Below, piece by piece: positions 1-12,272 of a DNA stretch of 64,000 nt. Location of the stretch: assembly GCA_963070105.1 (NCBI GenBank), contig OY718808.1, positions 6,797,738 to 6,861,737 of the forward strand, given 5' to 3'. The translations under genes were made by a program, and so were the position numbers. Below the pieces are notes generated by a model. That model did no database searches and was not told the DNA's origin. It worked only from the letters and a program-made list of their open reading frames with translations. Numbering within the stretch: the first letter of the stretch is position 1; each line of letters starts with the position of its first letter. The DNA is from Litomosoides sigmodontis. Its lineage: Eukaryota > Nematoda > Chromadorea > Rhabditida > Onchocercidae.

Positions 1-81
1 GAGGAGCGAGCAGATAACACGAAAGTTAAGGTCAAAGTGCATGCACACACATTAAGCAACGCGTAACAGAAACGACCTCCT

Positions 82-101
82 CCCCCCCCCCCCCCCCCCC
101 C
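82..101. repeat. Poly-C homopolymer, 20 bases
   Basis: Uninterrupted run of about 20 C (G on the other strand). Such a run is unusual in this AT-rich DNA and its length may be a sequencing estimate. Confidence 0.9.
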
Positions 102-419
102 ATCCACCCACCGCTACTACTACCACTGACCACCACAACCATTCAGGCAAGTACCGTCATCATCGTCTCGCCGTCCATCCATCAATCGCTATAGTTCAGT
201 GAGAGAGGGAGCGAAGCGGAGCGGCGAGGGAAAGGGAGGGAGAGTGGGGTGGTGGTGATGAGATGGGAACGGAGAGTGGAGTGTTGTTGATAGTGGTAGG
301 AGATTCCGGAACACGACAAAAGAGAAGTGAGAGGTGAGGGAGGGGGAAGTGAGAAGCAAAAAGGGCATACAAGGCAAAATGAGATCTTCGCAGTATCAAT
401 GTATGCTGGACATAAGTGT

Positions 420-423
<4 letters not shown>

Positions 424-458
<35 letters not shown>
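424..458. repeat. (GA)n microsatellite
   Basis: About 16 copies of the dinucleotide GA with no interruption. Confidence 0.95.
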
Positions 459-463
<5 letters not shown>

Positions 464-2195
464 GGAGTAAAAGCTGAAATAGCCTCTTAAAGCTCTAAGT
501 GGACTACGCCACTCGAAAATTTCATTTGATCAGATGCTTTTATGATTGTAGTTAGTGATATTTCAGTGAACAAAAATTGTTGAGGATACTTTAAACAACG
601 AACAACAGTTATGCTTTGCGAGCTTAGAGTTCGGTGTGTGGCAGCGAATGGATGGATGGATGTGTGTGTGCAAGAACGCTATAGACTCACCCCCCATTTA
701 AACTTTTGATAAAAACTTGGCATTGAAATCTTTCAACGTTTACAACTGAAAATGGGATTTACAGGGCAGCGGTCAATTACATCGACCATAATGTTAATGA
801 CCTTTGAAAATTGCAAAAATTAAATCAATTTCAACAACTGATTAATTTCAAGCCGTTACGTCGGTCGGCATTGCAGTTGAAGATGAACCACATCACGGTT
901 CTGAAAAATGGCACTCATTTTCTAGCTAGTATTCACGTTTGAATTGCACTTTATGTGAAAATCAGTGGGACTCAATTCACTACATATCACCTAAGTAATC
1001 ACTTAACGTGTTCATTCTTCAAACGTGAACGCCTCGACACTCAGTTTTATCAAAATATCTCTGGTCACTCCACGCATAACATAGTGAACCTAAAGTGATG
1101 CCACGTAAACGAACTCCATCCCTCAAAATATAATGCTTTTGAGTGATTTTAATAGAACCTTCTTTACGTAATCGTTTAGCTGAAATTTTAGCTATTTTTC
1201 TTGTCAGCCACTTATTACCATGTAGTATGTCAAAGTACTATTACTTTAAATCAGAATTTATCGAATCTGATAATAATGGATAAATAACATGAGGTTCGGT
1301 AGACATTTTACTAAAAAGTATAAATAATGAATACAAGCAACAATGAAACCATCCTGAATAATACACATAAGAATCAACACAGCAATATTTTAAGGCAGTC
1401 TTCATCATTTGCATTTCTAAAATCAACCTTCGTCTTCGTTAAAATTAATCGTTTGCCTGATAAACGTTAGTAGCTTATCTAAACGTTTATGGGATCAGCA
1501 AATCTAATAAACATAGTTTTAAAATCACACATGATGGCAGCAACATTAACTTCAGTTACATTAAATGCTAGATAAGGCAATGCTTAAAAAGCGTGTTCAT
1601 TGTAACGGAATTATTTGTGAGATAGAAAAAAGGGGTAAATAATAAAATCCAAAAATGCATAAATGACAAGTCAAACAACATTACCAACTTAAGTCAAACA
1701 ATATCTAAACTAAGTGAACAAGTAGATGCTAAGTGAAAAATTACTGAATGAAGTGAAACAAAAATGAGAGAAACATATGAAAGTTGTGAAGGATACAACT
1801 CAATTTTTGGAGCAGGTAATATCATAAAGGAAAGATAAATGTAACGGGACAAATTTTGAGATTAAAAAACAGACAAATGCAGAAAAAACTAATCCTGATA
1901 TATTTAACAAGCTTATGAAACACAATATCCAAAAGAACCATAAAACTCAGTTTAATATTATAAAATAAGTGCAGATTGTGTCTTTGAAGGCATGAAGAAA
2001 TAAAAGACGATGAAGCAATCAATTTGAAAGTTGTAATAATGAGTAAAAAACAACATTAATAATTCCAATTGAGTTTCCTCTTCGTAAGTTCCAGGCTGAA
2101 AAGACCCTATCTCATCATATTAGCTCAAGGGAGGACAAAAAAGCTATCGGCAAATGCTGTAGTGACACTACAAACTAATAAAATTATAAAGGGAA

Positions 2196-5100
2196 TCATA
2201 TTGGTGGCCACTTTTTTAATCTTAATCCCTGGTTATCACAGAAATGATCGGTGTAGGGTATGCAGTTGAAATACTCGCAATACACGCAACTAAAATCGGA
2301 TGGCCAGTAGAACACAGCCAACAGAACGACGAATAAACCAAGTGCAATGGAAAGTGATGTCACCACAACGATCAGTCGTCGAACCCGATTATGACGCTTT
2401 GTTTGAATATATGGAAGTATAGCTAAAAATTTAGTCATCAAATGCATGCATATTATATTGCGTTTAATTTCCAAACACCATTTAGTACAACTAATTACAG
2501 TTGATGTACAGCTGTATGATAAGCGACCGACACACTGTAACAAAAAATGGATGCTTATTACACGAAATAATGTGTATACCACACTACACGAGACGAACAC
2601 AACATGAAACATTAATCAGTGACATGCCTTTTCGATATTTCTACATTATGCAAATTAATATGCAACTTGAAGCACACGTCTATTCTCAAGTCATAAGTCA
2701 AATTGAGATGAATAATGCCCATAACGCATGCTAGATGTTACTATAGTAAAGACAGTTTGGGACTACATGTTTAAAGTTTGGAATAAATTTCTGTAGCAAA
2801 AAAGGGATATCTCTTTTGTTGCAAAATCATGGTAAATACAGTAGTATTTGGAATCTAAACAGATCAAGTTCAAAACTTCCAGGCTTCAGTCAAACATACT
2901 CACCTAAAGATATTAAAATTCCGAAGATGAAGCCAAACAAATGTGCCCAATTATCCACCCACGGTAGTGTTCCCAGAGCAAAAAGAGCTAGAGTAAATAA
3001 GCTCAGCTGCATAACTGCTTGCCAAGGTCTTTCCAGGAGGTTCCTAAAAGCACATAATTAACTGATAACTATTCGGAAACCAAATATATATACGAAATAG
3101 TTAGCTTTAATTTTGAGTCAAAGATTAATATTTTTTGCACCAATGATCGTAATATATAAAACTGCAAATTTATGGGTTTTTAAATATATGGAAAAGTCTT
3201 TACCAACTATAAAACACATCGATATACATTGTCGCAAACATACCAACGTGCGATCCTGCAGGACCAACTTCTGGCTAAAATATTCAACTACATTTTCTAA
3301 TCTTGAAAACTGCAATATAAAAATTCCGACAACATAGAACTATCTACCGATTTTTTTGCTTTTAAATAGATAAAGCTTTACTGTCCGATTGTCGTAATTT
3401 ACTTACCTTATAGGGAACAAAAATTGCACCAGCCAAGTATCCACCTATGCCAGACACCATATACAGAAATGCTATGCGCGTCCATCCAAGCAATTTCTCC
3501 AAATCTCTCATGTATAGAATTTGAATAAAAACTGTTAAAGTGCAATGGATTATCCTGGAAAACAAAAAATTCGCATAAAACATAAGTCGGTATGTATTTA
3601 CGATTCAAACTTTATATATATTAAAGTAAACAAACATTAAAAAATGACCCAGCGTGTAAGAAAAGTGGTATAAAGAGACGATACCACTGATCCGGATGAT
3701 TTCTTCGTAAAAATGGAAGCATTCCACACACTTCACTCAAACATGAAACCTGTAAAAAGAAGCTATCAACAGTTTAAATTCTGCGACACGAAGCACCATT
3801 TAACATGCGATAGCGAGAAAATTATGGTCATTCGGTAACACTATTATTACTAACAATTCTTTATTCAGATAATACCCAAAAAGTACATAGAACTACGCTC
3901 TCACGCTGGTAGATATGCTAAACAGTGGTACGTAGTAGCAGCAATAGTAATGAAGACAACATTGCCTGTGAACAAAGTGTTGCATTTTCGTGAAAATATC
4001 CTTCCACAAAATCACAATAATCTCTCGTAGTTATCCGACATTGCCCATGCAATTGTATGCAACATGGCCTGCCAGTAATTTCACAATGCATATGCATCAC
4101 ATTCTCGGGTACAAAAAGTGTTGTCTGTTTGCACATCTGCCGAAAAATGAAATTTTAAATACACCGCTCATTTGGGAGTTTCATAATTATAAATGATTCG
4201 TGTTACTCCGCAATGACTATCCTTAACTTCATTAATCTTTCCACCTCCAAATATCATAAAATAATGTAACAAAGCAGTGTTGAAAACTTACAGGCCACTG
4301 AGTCATGTCATCCGGCCATTCATACGGCTTCACAGAAACTGGATCCTCGCAATACCTGCAGCATTTTTCTTCAATTTTTTAAATATATCTAGGGAAATAT
4401 TATAAACATCTGATAAAAAATGATCAAAAAGAATCCATAAAGCACACCTCGGGTCTTGACCACAAACAGCACCCGATATACGGTTTTCTGGACCTGGACT
4501 GTCTTTCCTCCATCTTGCTAATGTAGCTATCAATGACTAGAAGTTAAAAGATTAAATTGCTTAATCAGCAAAGTCCGTATTTTTCTTACTAAAAATTTTT
4601 CTTAAAGTATCACCTACCACTGATTACTAAAATTCATTTCACCATTGCACTGCTCTTAAAATTCTCACAAGACAATTTTTTGAAGATCTTGTACGGCAAA
4701 AAAATCATTCCGAACAATATTTTAATAATTAGTTCTATCGTGAAAATCTAATGGAAATTAAAAGATCAGTAAGGATAAAAATTTTATGAATAATATAGGC
4801 ATATAAATAGTTGAGAACAGAAAAGCGTAGTAAAAAAGCCGTTTTTTAATGAAAAATTACATTAAATAATTGAAAAGCACAATATTTGAAAAACCTCAAA
4901 TATATAACAAAAATAACCAATGTAAACACATTTGGTGGTTGTAAAAAACTAATTGCAAACTAACAATTCAGAACACAAGAAAATCACTGCGTAAGTGGCA
5001 AAGTAAACTGCAAAACGTACTGGGCAAGTAGTTTGTCCAGTTTGAAAGCAACCCGTACCATCATTATAGATACAACAACCGGTTTCGTTTTCTTCCTTAT

Positions 5101-8100
5101 GATCAGCTTCAATGCGCTCAAATATCCGTGGATCCTCACGCATACATGGTGCAAATTTGGCACCCAGATGTACCAAATCAGCCTCGAAATTTAACGAATA
5201 ATCCACAGTTCAACACATTTAATGATATAAATAATTTTTTAGCAGATCTATTTCTCAAAGTGATTCAATTCACATTTTTGCTAACAACAGCAAAGGCCGC
5301 TCAACCATCAAGTTCATTTTTAGCAAACAGCCAATTTACTAGTCCAGCTTTTTCCTCTCGTTTTAATTTTGTGAATCTTGCAAAAATAAAAGTTAAACTC
5401 ACAAATTTCGGTCCAAGCCAAATATTCTGCTGCACATAAATACTGACTCTTTTCAAGGTAACAGTGGTATGCAGCACGTCAGCTGTCCTTTCCGTAAGAT
5501 CGAATCCCCAAGGACCAACTCCATAGGTGTACAAACTGATTATGGTAACGAGTATTTGAACCGTGGTGATCCAGTAGGTAAAGAAAGGTCTAGAAACAAG
5601 AAAATTTTTTGGAGGCCAATCACTTTGACTGAAGTACCTGTCCTTTCGTTATAATTCCTAACAGCTCCGAAACCAAAATATTTGGTCCCAGCTTTAGATT
5701 ATTTCAAATCAATCAAATCAATTTCAGTTATTTCAAATAATTCCGCTTATCGAACATACCTACAGTCAATGTAGGTATCCTCATTCAGCTGATAAACATC
5801 CTTCCTATAACTTCGCTGAAAATATCTTCGCCATATTCCAAAGCCACCTCCAAAACGCCGACGATGCGAAACAGAATATTTCTTTGATTTCAGTTCACTG
5901 TATATTGCCTAAACAGAATTTCACGAATTATCATAAAACTTAGTCATAAGTATGGATTATTAGTCATAAGATATATGTTGCCTTATTTAAATAAATAAAT
6001 CTCAATTATGGATGTCTCCATTGAACTCCGAATACGCTATTATTGCGTATAAATAAAAAAAACCTCTCAGTGCCTTTTAAAGGTACCTAAAATAAAGTAA
6101 GAACGCAAAATCTTATCAATTCATGATAAAACAGCATTTTAATTAAACGAGCTCACATCTAATAACAATTTTTTCCGCATATTTCTGAATGTTTCCACAG
6201 TTCCGTTGGTTTTCTTCTCATCAACAGCATGAATATTTTGTAACGATTCCTAAAAGTCTGATTTCGAAAACGTTAAGCGAGATAAAAATAAACAAATAGC
6301 TAAAAACATATTGAAATTTCAGAAGTTTCATTATATCGTCAATAAATCGTGCACTTGTTCTGTAAAGCCCATTCTAAAATCACTCCAGACATTTATTTGC
6401 TAAACAAACGAGACAGTTAAAAAATCCCAAATGCAAAATACACTTAGTTTTGTGATAAAATACATATTTTAAAGCACTAATTAGCCAATTAGGTGTCATG
6501 GTCTAGCTGTTATTTACCAAAATACAAAAAAGGTATAAAAAAACAATTTCCTTAGCTTCACTTTTGCTTCAATTTATCTTGCCTTTACGTGACAAAGAAA
6601 TAAGATGAGAGAATAGAGCGGTTCAGCAAGTATGATAGCATATTTAAAATCAGTACTGTTATCATACTGCTGTCAAAATTTTTCTGCTCCAAATGTCAAA
6701 CTATAAATTAATAAAAAGAAAAAAAGTATGAAAAATAATAGAAAGACAGGAAAGGAAATTTATCACAAATATACCAAAACACGTCACTGGAAACCACAAA
6801 GAAATTACAGCAAGACAATGACAATTGAAGCCTACGTAAGAAAACTCAACACGACCGGTAGCATTAGAATCAAGCAAAAACCAAAACGAGAGTGCTACTG
6901 AAACAAAAGCATTCTGCTATTTACTACTAAAAATAACATGTTTTATAAAAATACCTGGTTTGGAAGTCATTAGTTCCTGATCACAGTTACTGAGAAACAG
7001 TTCTTTGAATAATCAGAAAATAATTTTTTGCTTGGGTTTAAAAGAATGTTTTAGAAATTTCGGCAGATAATTAAAGCGCTTGCACAAAATATTACGCAGG
7101 ATAAAAATTTTAGTCGTGTGTATTACGTGGTTTTTTGCATCGAACAAATTTTAGCTTGCAGAACATATGCGGTCTGCATGTGCGGCTTCACAAAACTATC
7201 CAAAAAACATGGAAAATTCCCTTGGAAATTCTGTAACTATTTTTTTTACCTCTCTCGAACATTGTGGTTGCATTTCCTGCATTGGAATTCCATCAGTTTT
7301 CTGTGCCCTTTCACCAACACTTCCCACATCGTCTTCCTATTCACAACAAATTTTAAAAATAGGGAATAATAAAATTTGTGATAAACATAACGAGTCATAA
7401 TTTGTTTAAATGTCAAAAGTCTGTTTTAATTTGAAATGTAATTCTGAAAACTTTCATTAAGATCTAAAAATCCCATCAACACCTAAAGAGCCACTGAAAT
7501 TCAATCAGTGTGTAAAATAACAACATAAAGAAAAACTACCTTTTCATGCCCTGCCACAAATGGAAATTTCTCGCCAAGCAATCCCTGACAACTTTGCGTC
7601 CGCAAAGAATTTGTTTGCTCTTCTAAATAATGAAAGCAGAAAATTCCGTGAATTTTAATCTCAATTTCTATCATCACTTATTTTCGTATCAATACGTTTC
7701 TTGCTAGAACTGCTGAAAGATTACTTACTCTCTAAACTTTTCAATAGAAGCATGAGGTTAAGCACTTATATCGATATAACTGATCATGATATACTTTCCA
7801 AAGTAACCTCTCATTCAAATTCTTCTAACTCATAGGACTTCTTTTCCAACTTAAAAACTTATACAGTTAGTTTAAGACGGTAATCAATCAGTCTTTTGTT
7901 TTTCTATTTTGACATTATAAACGCTACAAAAGATATAACAATATGCTATGCCAATCCACTAGTGCTCAAAGCATAAAGTGAACGACAAAATTTTTGAGAA
8001 TTCTATTGCATGATCAGCAATAAGCATTGTTTTTCAATCATAAAATTATCAGTAAAAGCAAAAAAATCTTTAAAAACATACAGACTTGATATGACCAATG

Positions 8101-11100
8101 GAAATTAAAATATGTGGTCAAGAAATACCTCGTTCAGTATCAGAAATATCGGATAAAACCGTCGGCAAAGTATAATCAAAGAATACTTCATCCTGCATAG
8201 ATTCCACACTTGATGGTAGTGCAGAACCCTTCAAATATTCCATACTTAATGGAGAAGGCTAATTCCTACTGAATTATTAAATCTCTTACAATTTATCTCA
8301 TGCATTATCACAGTTTGCAAATTTTGAATCAAAACGGAACTTCTTGAAAATGTTGAATAAACGATATGAACATATTCAAATCTTATTTTCAATGCCATTG
8401 ATTAAATTCCACTCCCATTAATCTAAGAGTTTAAGGATTGCATACTTATGCCTTTTTTTCCCCACCGCTTCATGTTCAACAACAATTTTTTTTTAAACTT
8501 CTGATCTAACAACAGAGTTACTGGTATATTATAATCAGCTCCTACATCCGACAGAAAATGAATGACTCTGTAATTCTAAAAATTGACTGTTGTGGATCAC
8601 TTCATCAACTTGAAATAGATTAGCCCGTGCTAGAATATAGGATCCTTTTAGAATAAAATATTCTGGACAAAAGCGAGATTGTTACAAGGTCCTCACCTTT
8701 TTAGTTAAAGAGATTTCAATTTCCTTTTCATCCATCTTTTTAGGCTCACCCACTATATCCACCATTCTACTGCTTTCAAAGTCAACTTGCGGAACTATAC
8801 GCATGCCATTTACTACAATAATAAATTAAGTTCCAACAATTTGAAAATTTTCAGTTAATTTCAGACACAAAAAAACTACAATTTGAGAACGGAAAATTTT
8901 GATTTAGTACTACAATGAAATAAAAAAAATTTCTTCGGTTCAAATCGGGGATAAACAGTTTTGCAAGGAAGTTTTCATATTGATGCTGGTAAAAATACAA
9001 AACTTGCAAAACCTCTTTGTAGGTTAAACCAAAAAGTTAATTAAAATATTATTCTCACCAACACAGGTATCCCCAGCTTGTGGTCCAATTCTGGTACTTG
9101 TAATATTACCAGTCTGAACTGAAAATGGTGCAAAACTGCTAGATACTGATCGACCACGTCTCACCGCGATGCATCCTTTTTTTGGTTTCAACGTTCCTCT
9201 GGAAAAAAGAAAATCGCTTGGTTTTTAGGACAGAAAATCATGAAGAAAAGGAATATCTCACGAATTGCGTATTCCAAACTTAAAACAAGAACAGAGGTAA
9301 GGTATTGCAATATAATTCGATTTTTGTTATATGGATCTTAAATTGAGTAGCGCAAATATTATTAAAAATTCAGCACCTTTGCACCACCAGTGAAATCCTG
9401 TCGCAAACTATTTTCATAACACTGTCGCGTCGTTCCAAGTGTTGCTGAGTAAGATGGCTTCCACGGCTTTCTACCGATTTACTTCTACAAAATTTTCCCT
9501 GAAAATGATTCTGCAAAAAAGAAATTCCTGTTGCTGCTGTGTAGAAAAGTTGAAATTCTTCTTGGGAGTATTTTTTGAAGAAGAATTCGAGATTTCAACC
9601 ATAACATTCGCCCACTGAGCAAGTAAAATAATATAACAAAATTCCTTTATTATATTATTTTAAAACTTACAGCAGCACCAGCTATAGACGGTACAGACGG
9701 CATGAACAAAGTCTCACGTATTTCGCTCTGTGGTGTAACACTGTTTGATGGTGATGGAACATCGCTCAAGTCATCTAAAATTGGAGCTATTCCTGCATTA
9801 CTATTTCTATTACAATAACTTTGAAACTTTTGAATATTTAGATTCCCTCAACTTAATTATTACAATTTGTACGTTTCGAACTGAAAAAGCTGAAATAACA
9901 CTTATCGAACAAAGTTACAAACCGGTAAGTTATTTCTAGCTTCAGTATTTAACTACAAACAGCTTCCCAGCTGCAATTTGTATCACTTAAGAAAGAGCTA
10001 TATGTTATTCTAATTTGCTACGAACAGAAGTACTCATAAAAATTGTTTTTATTGGAATCAACCACCTAAAGTCAGAAAGTCAGAGGAACACGGTCAGTCT
10101 ACCATTCCACAGCACAATTCATCCATGTACATGACCGATAAAATTGCTACAACATACTTGAAGGCCTCAATTCCCTGGTCAGTATATCATCTTTAAGATT
10201 CCCATAATGTTTACAAATAAACCGTAATCTGCGGCAGCTCCATTTCTGATCGAGAGGAACACCAACTGATAGCTGAGAATTTTCTGATGGTGGGACTCCA
10301 AAAAACTTTGCTGCTCCGTTTGATATCGTTTCTCGAATACTGAAGCAATTGGACTTTCCATCCAAAAAAGATAATCAAAGCTTGTCACATTCAAGGTTTA
10401 ATTAGAAATGTTGGCAACAAACACTCAAAACTTTTTATCATCTGCGAGAGACCAAAGTATTTTGAAATTCTGAGACATACTGGAATTTGCGCCGAATTTA
10501 TTCCTTAAAGGAATACTCCAAATAGTTTAACGTTTATACAGCAAAACAGAAGTGAAAATACAAGTACAAATCCTTTGGATTACTTTTCCAAAGAACTAAA
10601 AGCTTAAATCAGTTGATGTTCGGCCGAATATCCAAATATTCGAACAAACCTTTCGATGTAACAAAAATTGACATAAGGACATAAGGGGGATGACATAAGT
10701 GGTGGGATAAAGCAAAAAGCTAACGGTTTTGGCCGGTAGAATATTAAAAAAACCGCTAAAAATACTCGACAAAGAATAAAATTGAAAATTTGAAGAACTG
10801 AATAACAATTTACCTTTGTGCACGACTTAAAGGTCGATAATTTCTGGATTCTCTCAAAGAATTAGAACAGGATGGATGAAGTGGTTTGTCCTGCAATTTA
10901 CATAAGCATTAATCATCAGATGCATGGACACAAAGAAATGACTGAACCACCTGCTTAATAACTTATCTGACTTTTAAGGATTTTTTGACCGAAATTAAGT
11001 GAATACAATTGGTAGTGCTACTGGTAAACTCACTACTTATCCATTTATATCCCCAAAAGCCTATTTCATGAAATAAACTAATGGCGTTGAGGCTTCGCCC

Positions 11101-11327
11101 CGGTGAAACTCATTATTTGGATTGTATGCACTGAAAGTGTTTGGCAAAGATTTAAATAAATATGTCACCGATGGAGGAAGAAAGTAATCTGCTGGATTGC
11201 TCAAACTTTTCATAAGCTTCTGCTGTGTTCGTTTTGAACTTGCAACCTCCGGTACACCACTGTCATCTCTAGCAGTAATGCCTTTCAGCGGCAATGAAAG
11301 ACGGGAACGATCTGGCCCACTAGACAT
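2196..11327 (-). CDS. Inactive rhomboid protein (iRhom), 20-exon model
   Basis: Polytopic ER/Golgi pseudoprotease. In animals iRhoms control trafficking of ADAM17 and EGF-family ligands. The model reads about 880 residues over 20 exons that join in phase. Last exons: 5403-5589, 5021-5182, 4448-4536, 4292-4355, 3649-3749, 3407-3554, 3204-3274, 2904-3043, 2196-2422. Visible parts: basic cytosolic N-terminus with the [16 protein letters not shown] segment, first membrane helix after RPFFTYW, the Cys-rich iRhom homology domain ([20 protein letters not shown]), DLEKLLGW, then a GPAG motif at 3204-3274 where active rhomboids have GxSG, and [11 protein letters not shown] near the end. GPAG lacks the catalytic serine, which marks it as an iRhom (compare C. 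elegans rom-3/rom-4). The start is the ATG at 11327, just after a TTTCAG that could accept a spliced leader. The donor of exon 1 is unclear. Confidence 0.9.
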
Positions 11328-12272
11328 TTTCCCTTTTCGTTCAATTCCCTGAAATTCAAAATATTTTTGAAGAAAAAATGAAACTTGGTGCGTAAGATGA
11401 GACATCATCGTCATACACGTCAAGGAGACACGTAGTTTCAACAATACTCCTCCACCTTAACCCCTCATCATCTTGGAACACACTGCGATGGCCCGTTAGA
11501 TCTCGTACAAAAACGTTCCACTTGGTGCGTTTTTTTTGCGTGAACGTATTATAAATATTGCTTTCTCCTCATTCCTCCTTGTTCTCCCACGTTACTGTTA
11601 TTTTGACCTGTTACGTCAGAGTTACCATGAAAATTATTACGTCTTTCCTATTAGAGCACAACTATTACTGCTGGTGTCATCATCGTTCTTCACTTTCACT
11701 ATGCATTATGTTATGATTATCACATTTATGTTGTTTATATAATTTCATTACAACACGGTTTTTCAGCTGGATTAATAAGAGGCTTCGTTACACCGATCAA
11801 TCAGTGGCTAATATTTCAGGAATGTAAAAAGTTTTAAAACAGAACTCTACACTAATGATGAAAACCTCTAAGCTGAAGTGGTTTGGTAAAAGTGAGTACA
11901 TCCGAATGCTATGCACTTACAAACCAAGGAAACCAAAAGGTTAATCTTTTCGCTGTTTCAGTTTGGAGAAAAATAGTTAGAGCGAAGCAACTGATTAAGG
12001 CACGTTTGCATCATTTTAATTGGTTTTGTCGGTTGACAAATTAAATTAATTCACGAGTTTATGGTTTATCAATTAGCACTTAAATCTTATCACTCTGTTA
12101 GTTTAATACCAAGAAATGGGCAAAAAACTTCTGATCAAGATAAATTCCAGCTTCCCAAAAATTAGTTCTTGTTCTCTACTGTTTTTATTCTTTGAGATTT
12201 ACTTGTCAAGCGGATGACCTGAGCAGAAAAAAAGTTATATTTAATAAAGCGATTTAAAATCACACATACATC
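11328..12272. promoter_or_regulatory. Divergent intergenic region between iRhom and GFM2
   Basis: About 0.95 kb separates the start of the minus-strand iRhom gene from the plus-strand GFM2 gene, so promoters for both must lie here if neither has a far upstream exon. A TTTCAG at about 11339-11344 (read on the minus strand) precedes the iRhom ATG. No further coding exon or clear core promoter element was recognised. Confidence 0.4.

Larger units (their letters stand above)
1..2195. other. Gene-free, low-complexity region left of the iRhom gene
   Basis: No coding exon with family similarity or consistent splice phases was found. The first 500 bases hold a run of 20 cytosines (82-101), a CCA/CTA-rich stretch and a GA microsatellite (about 425-457). 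The rest is AT-rich. The iRhom stop codon lies at the right end, so the part near 2195 is probably its 3' UTR. The left part could be the 5' region of a gene outside the window, but nothing in the sequence proves this. Confidence 0.5.

Noticed and set aside
2069..2734. Plus-strand open frames over the left end of the iRhom gene
   Set aside because: Antisense shadows of the last iRhom exon and its flanks.
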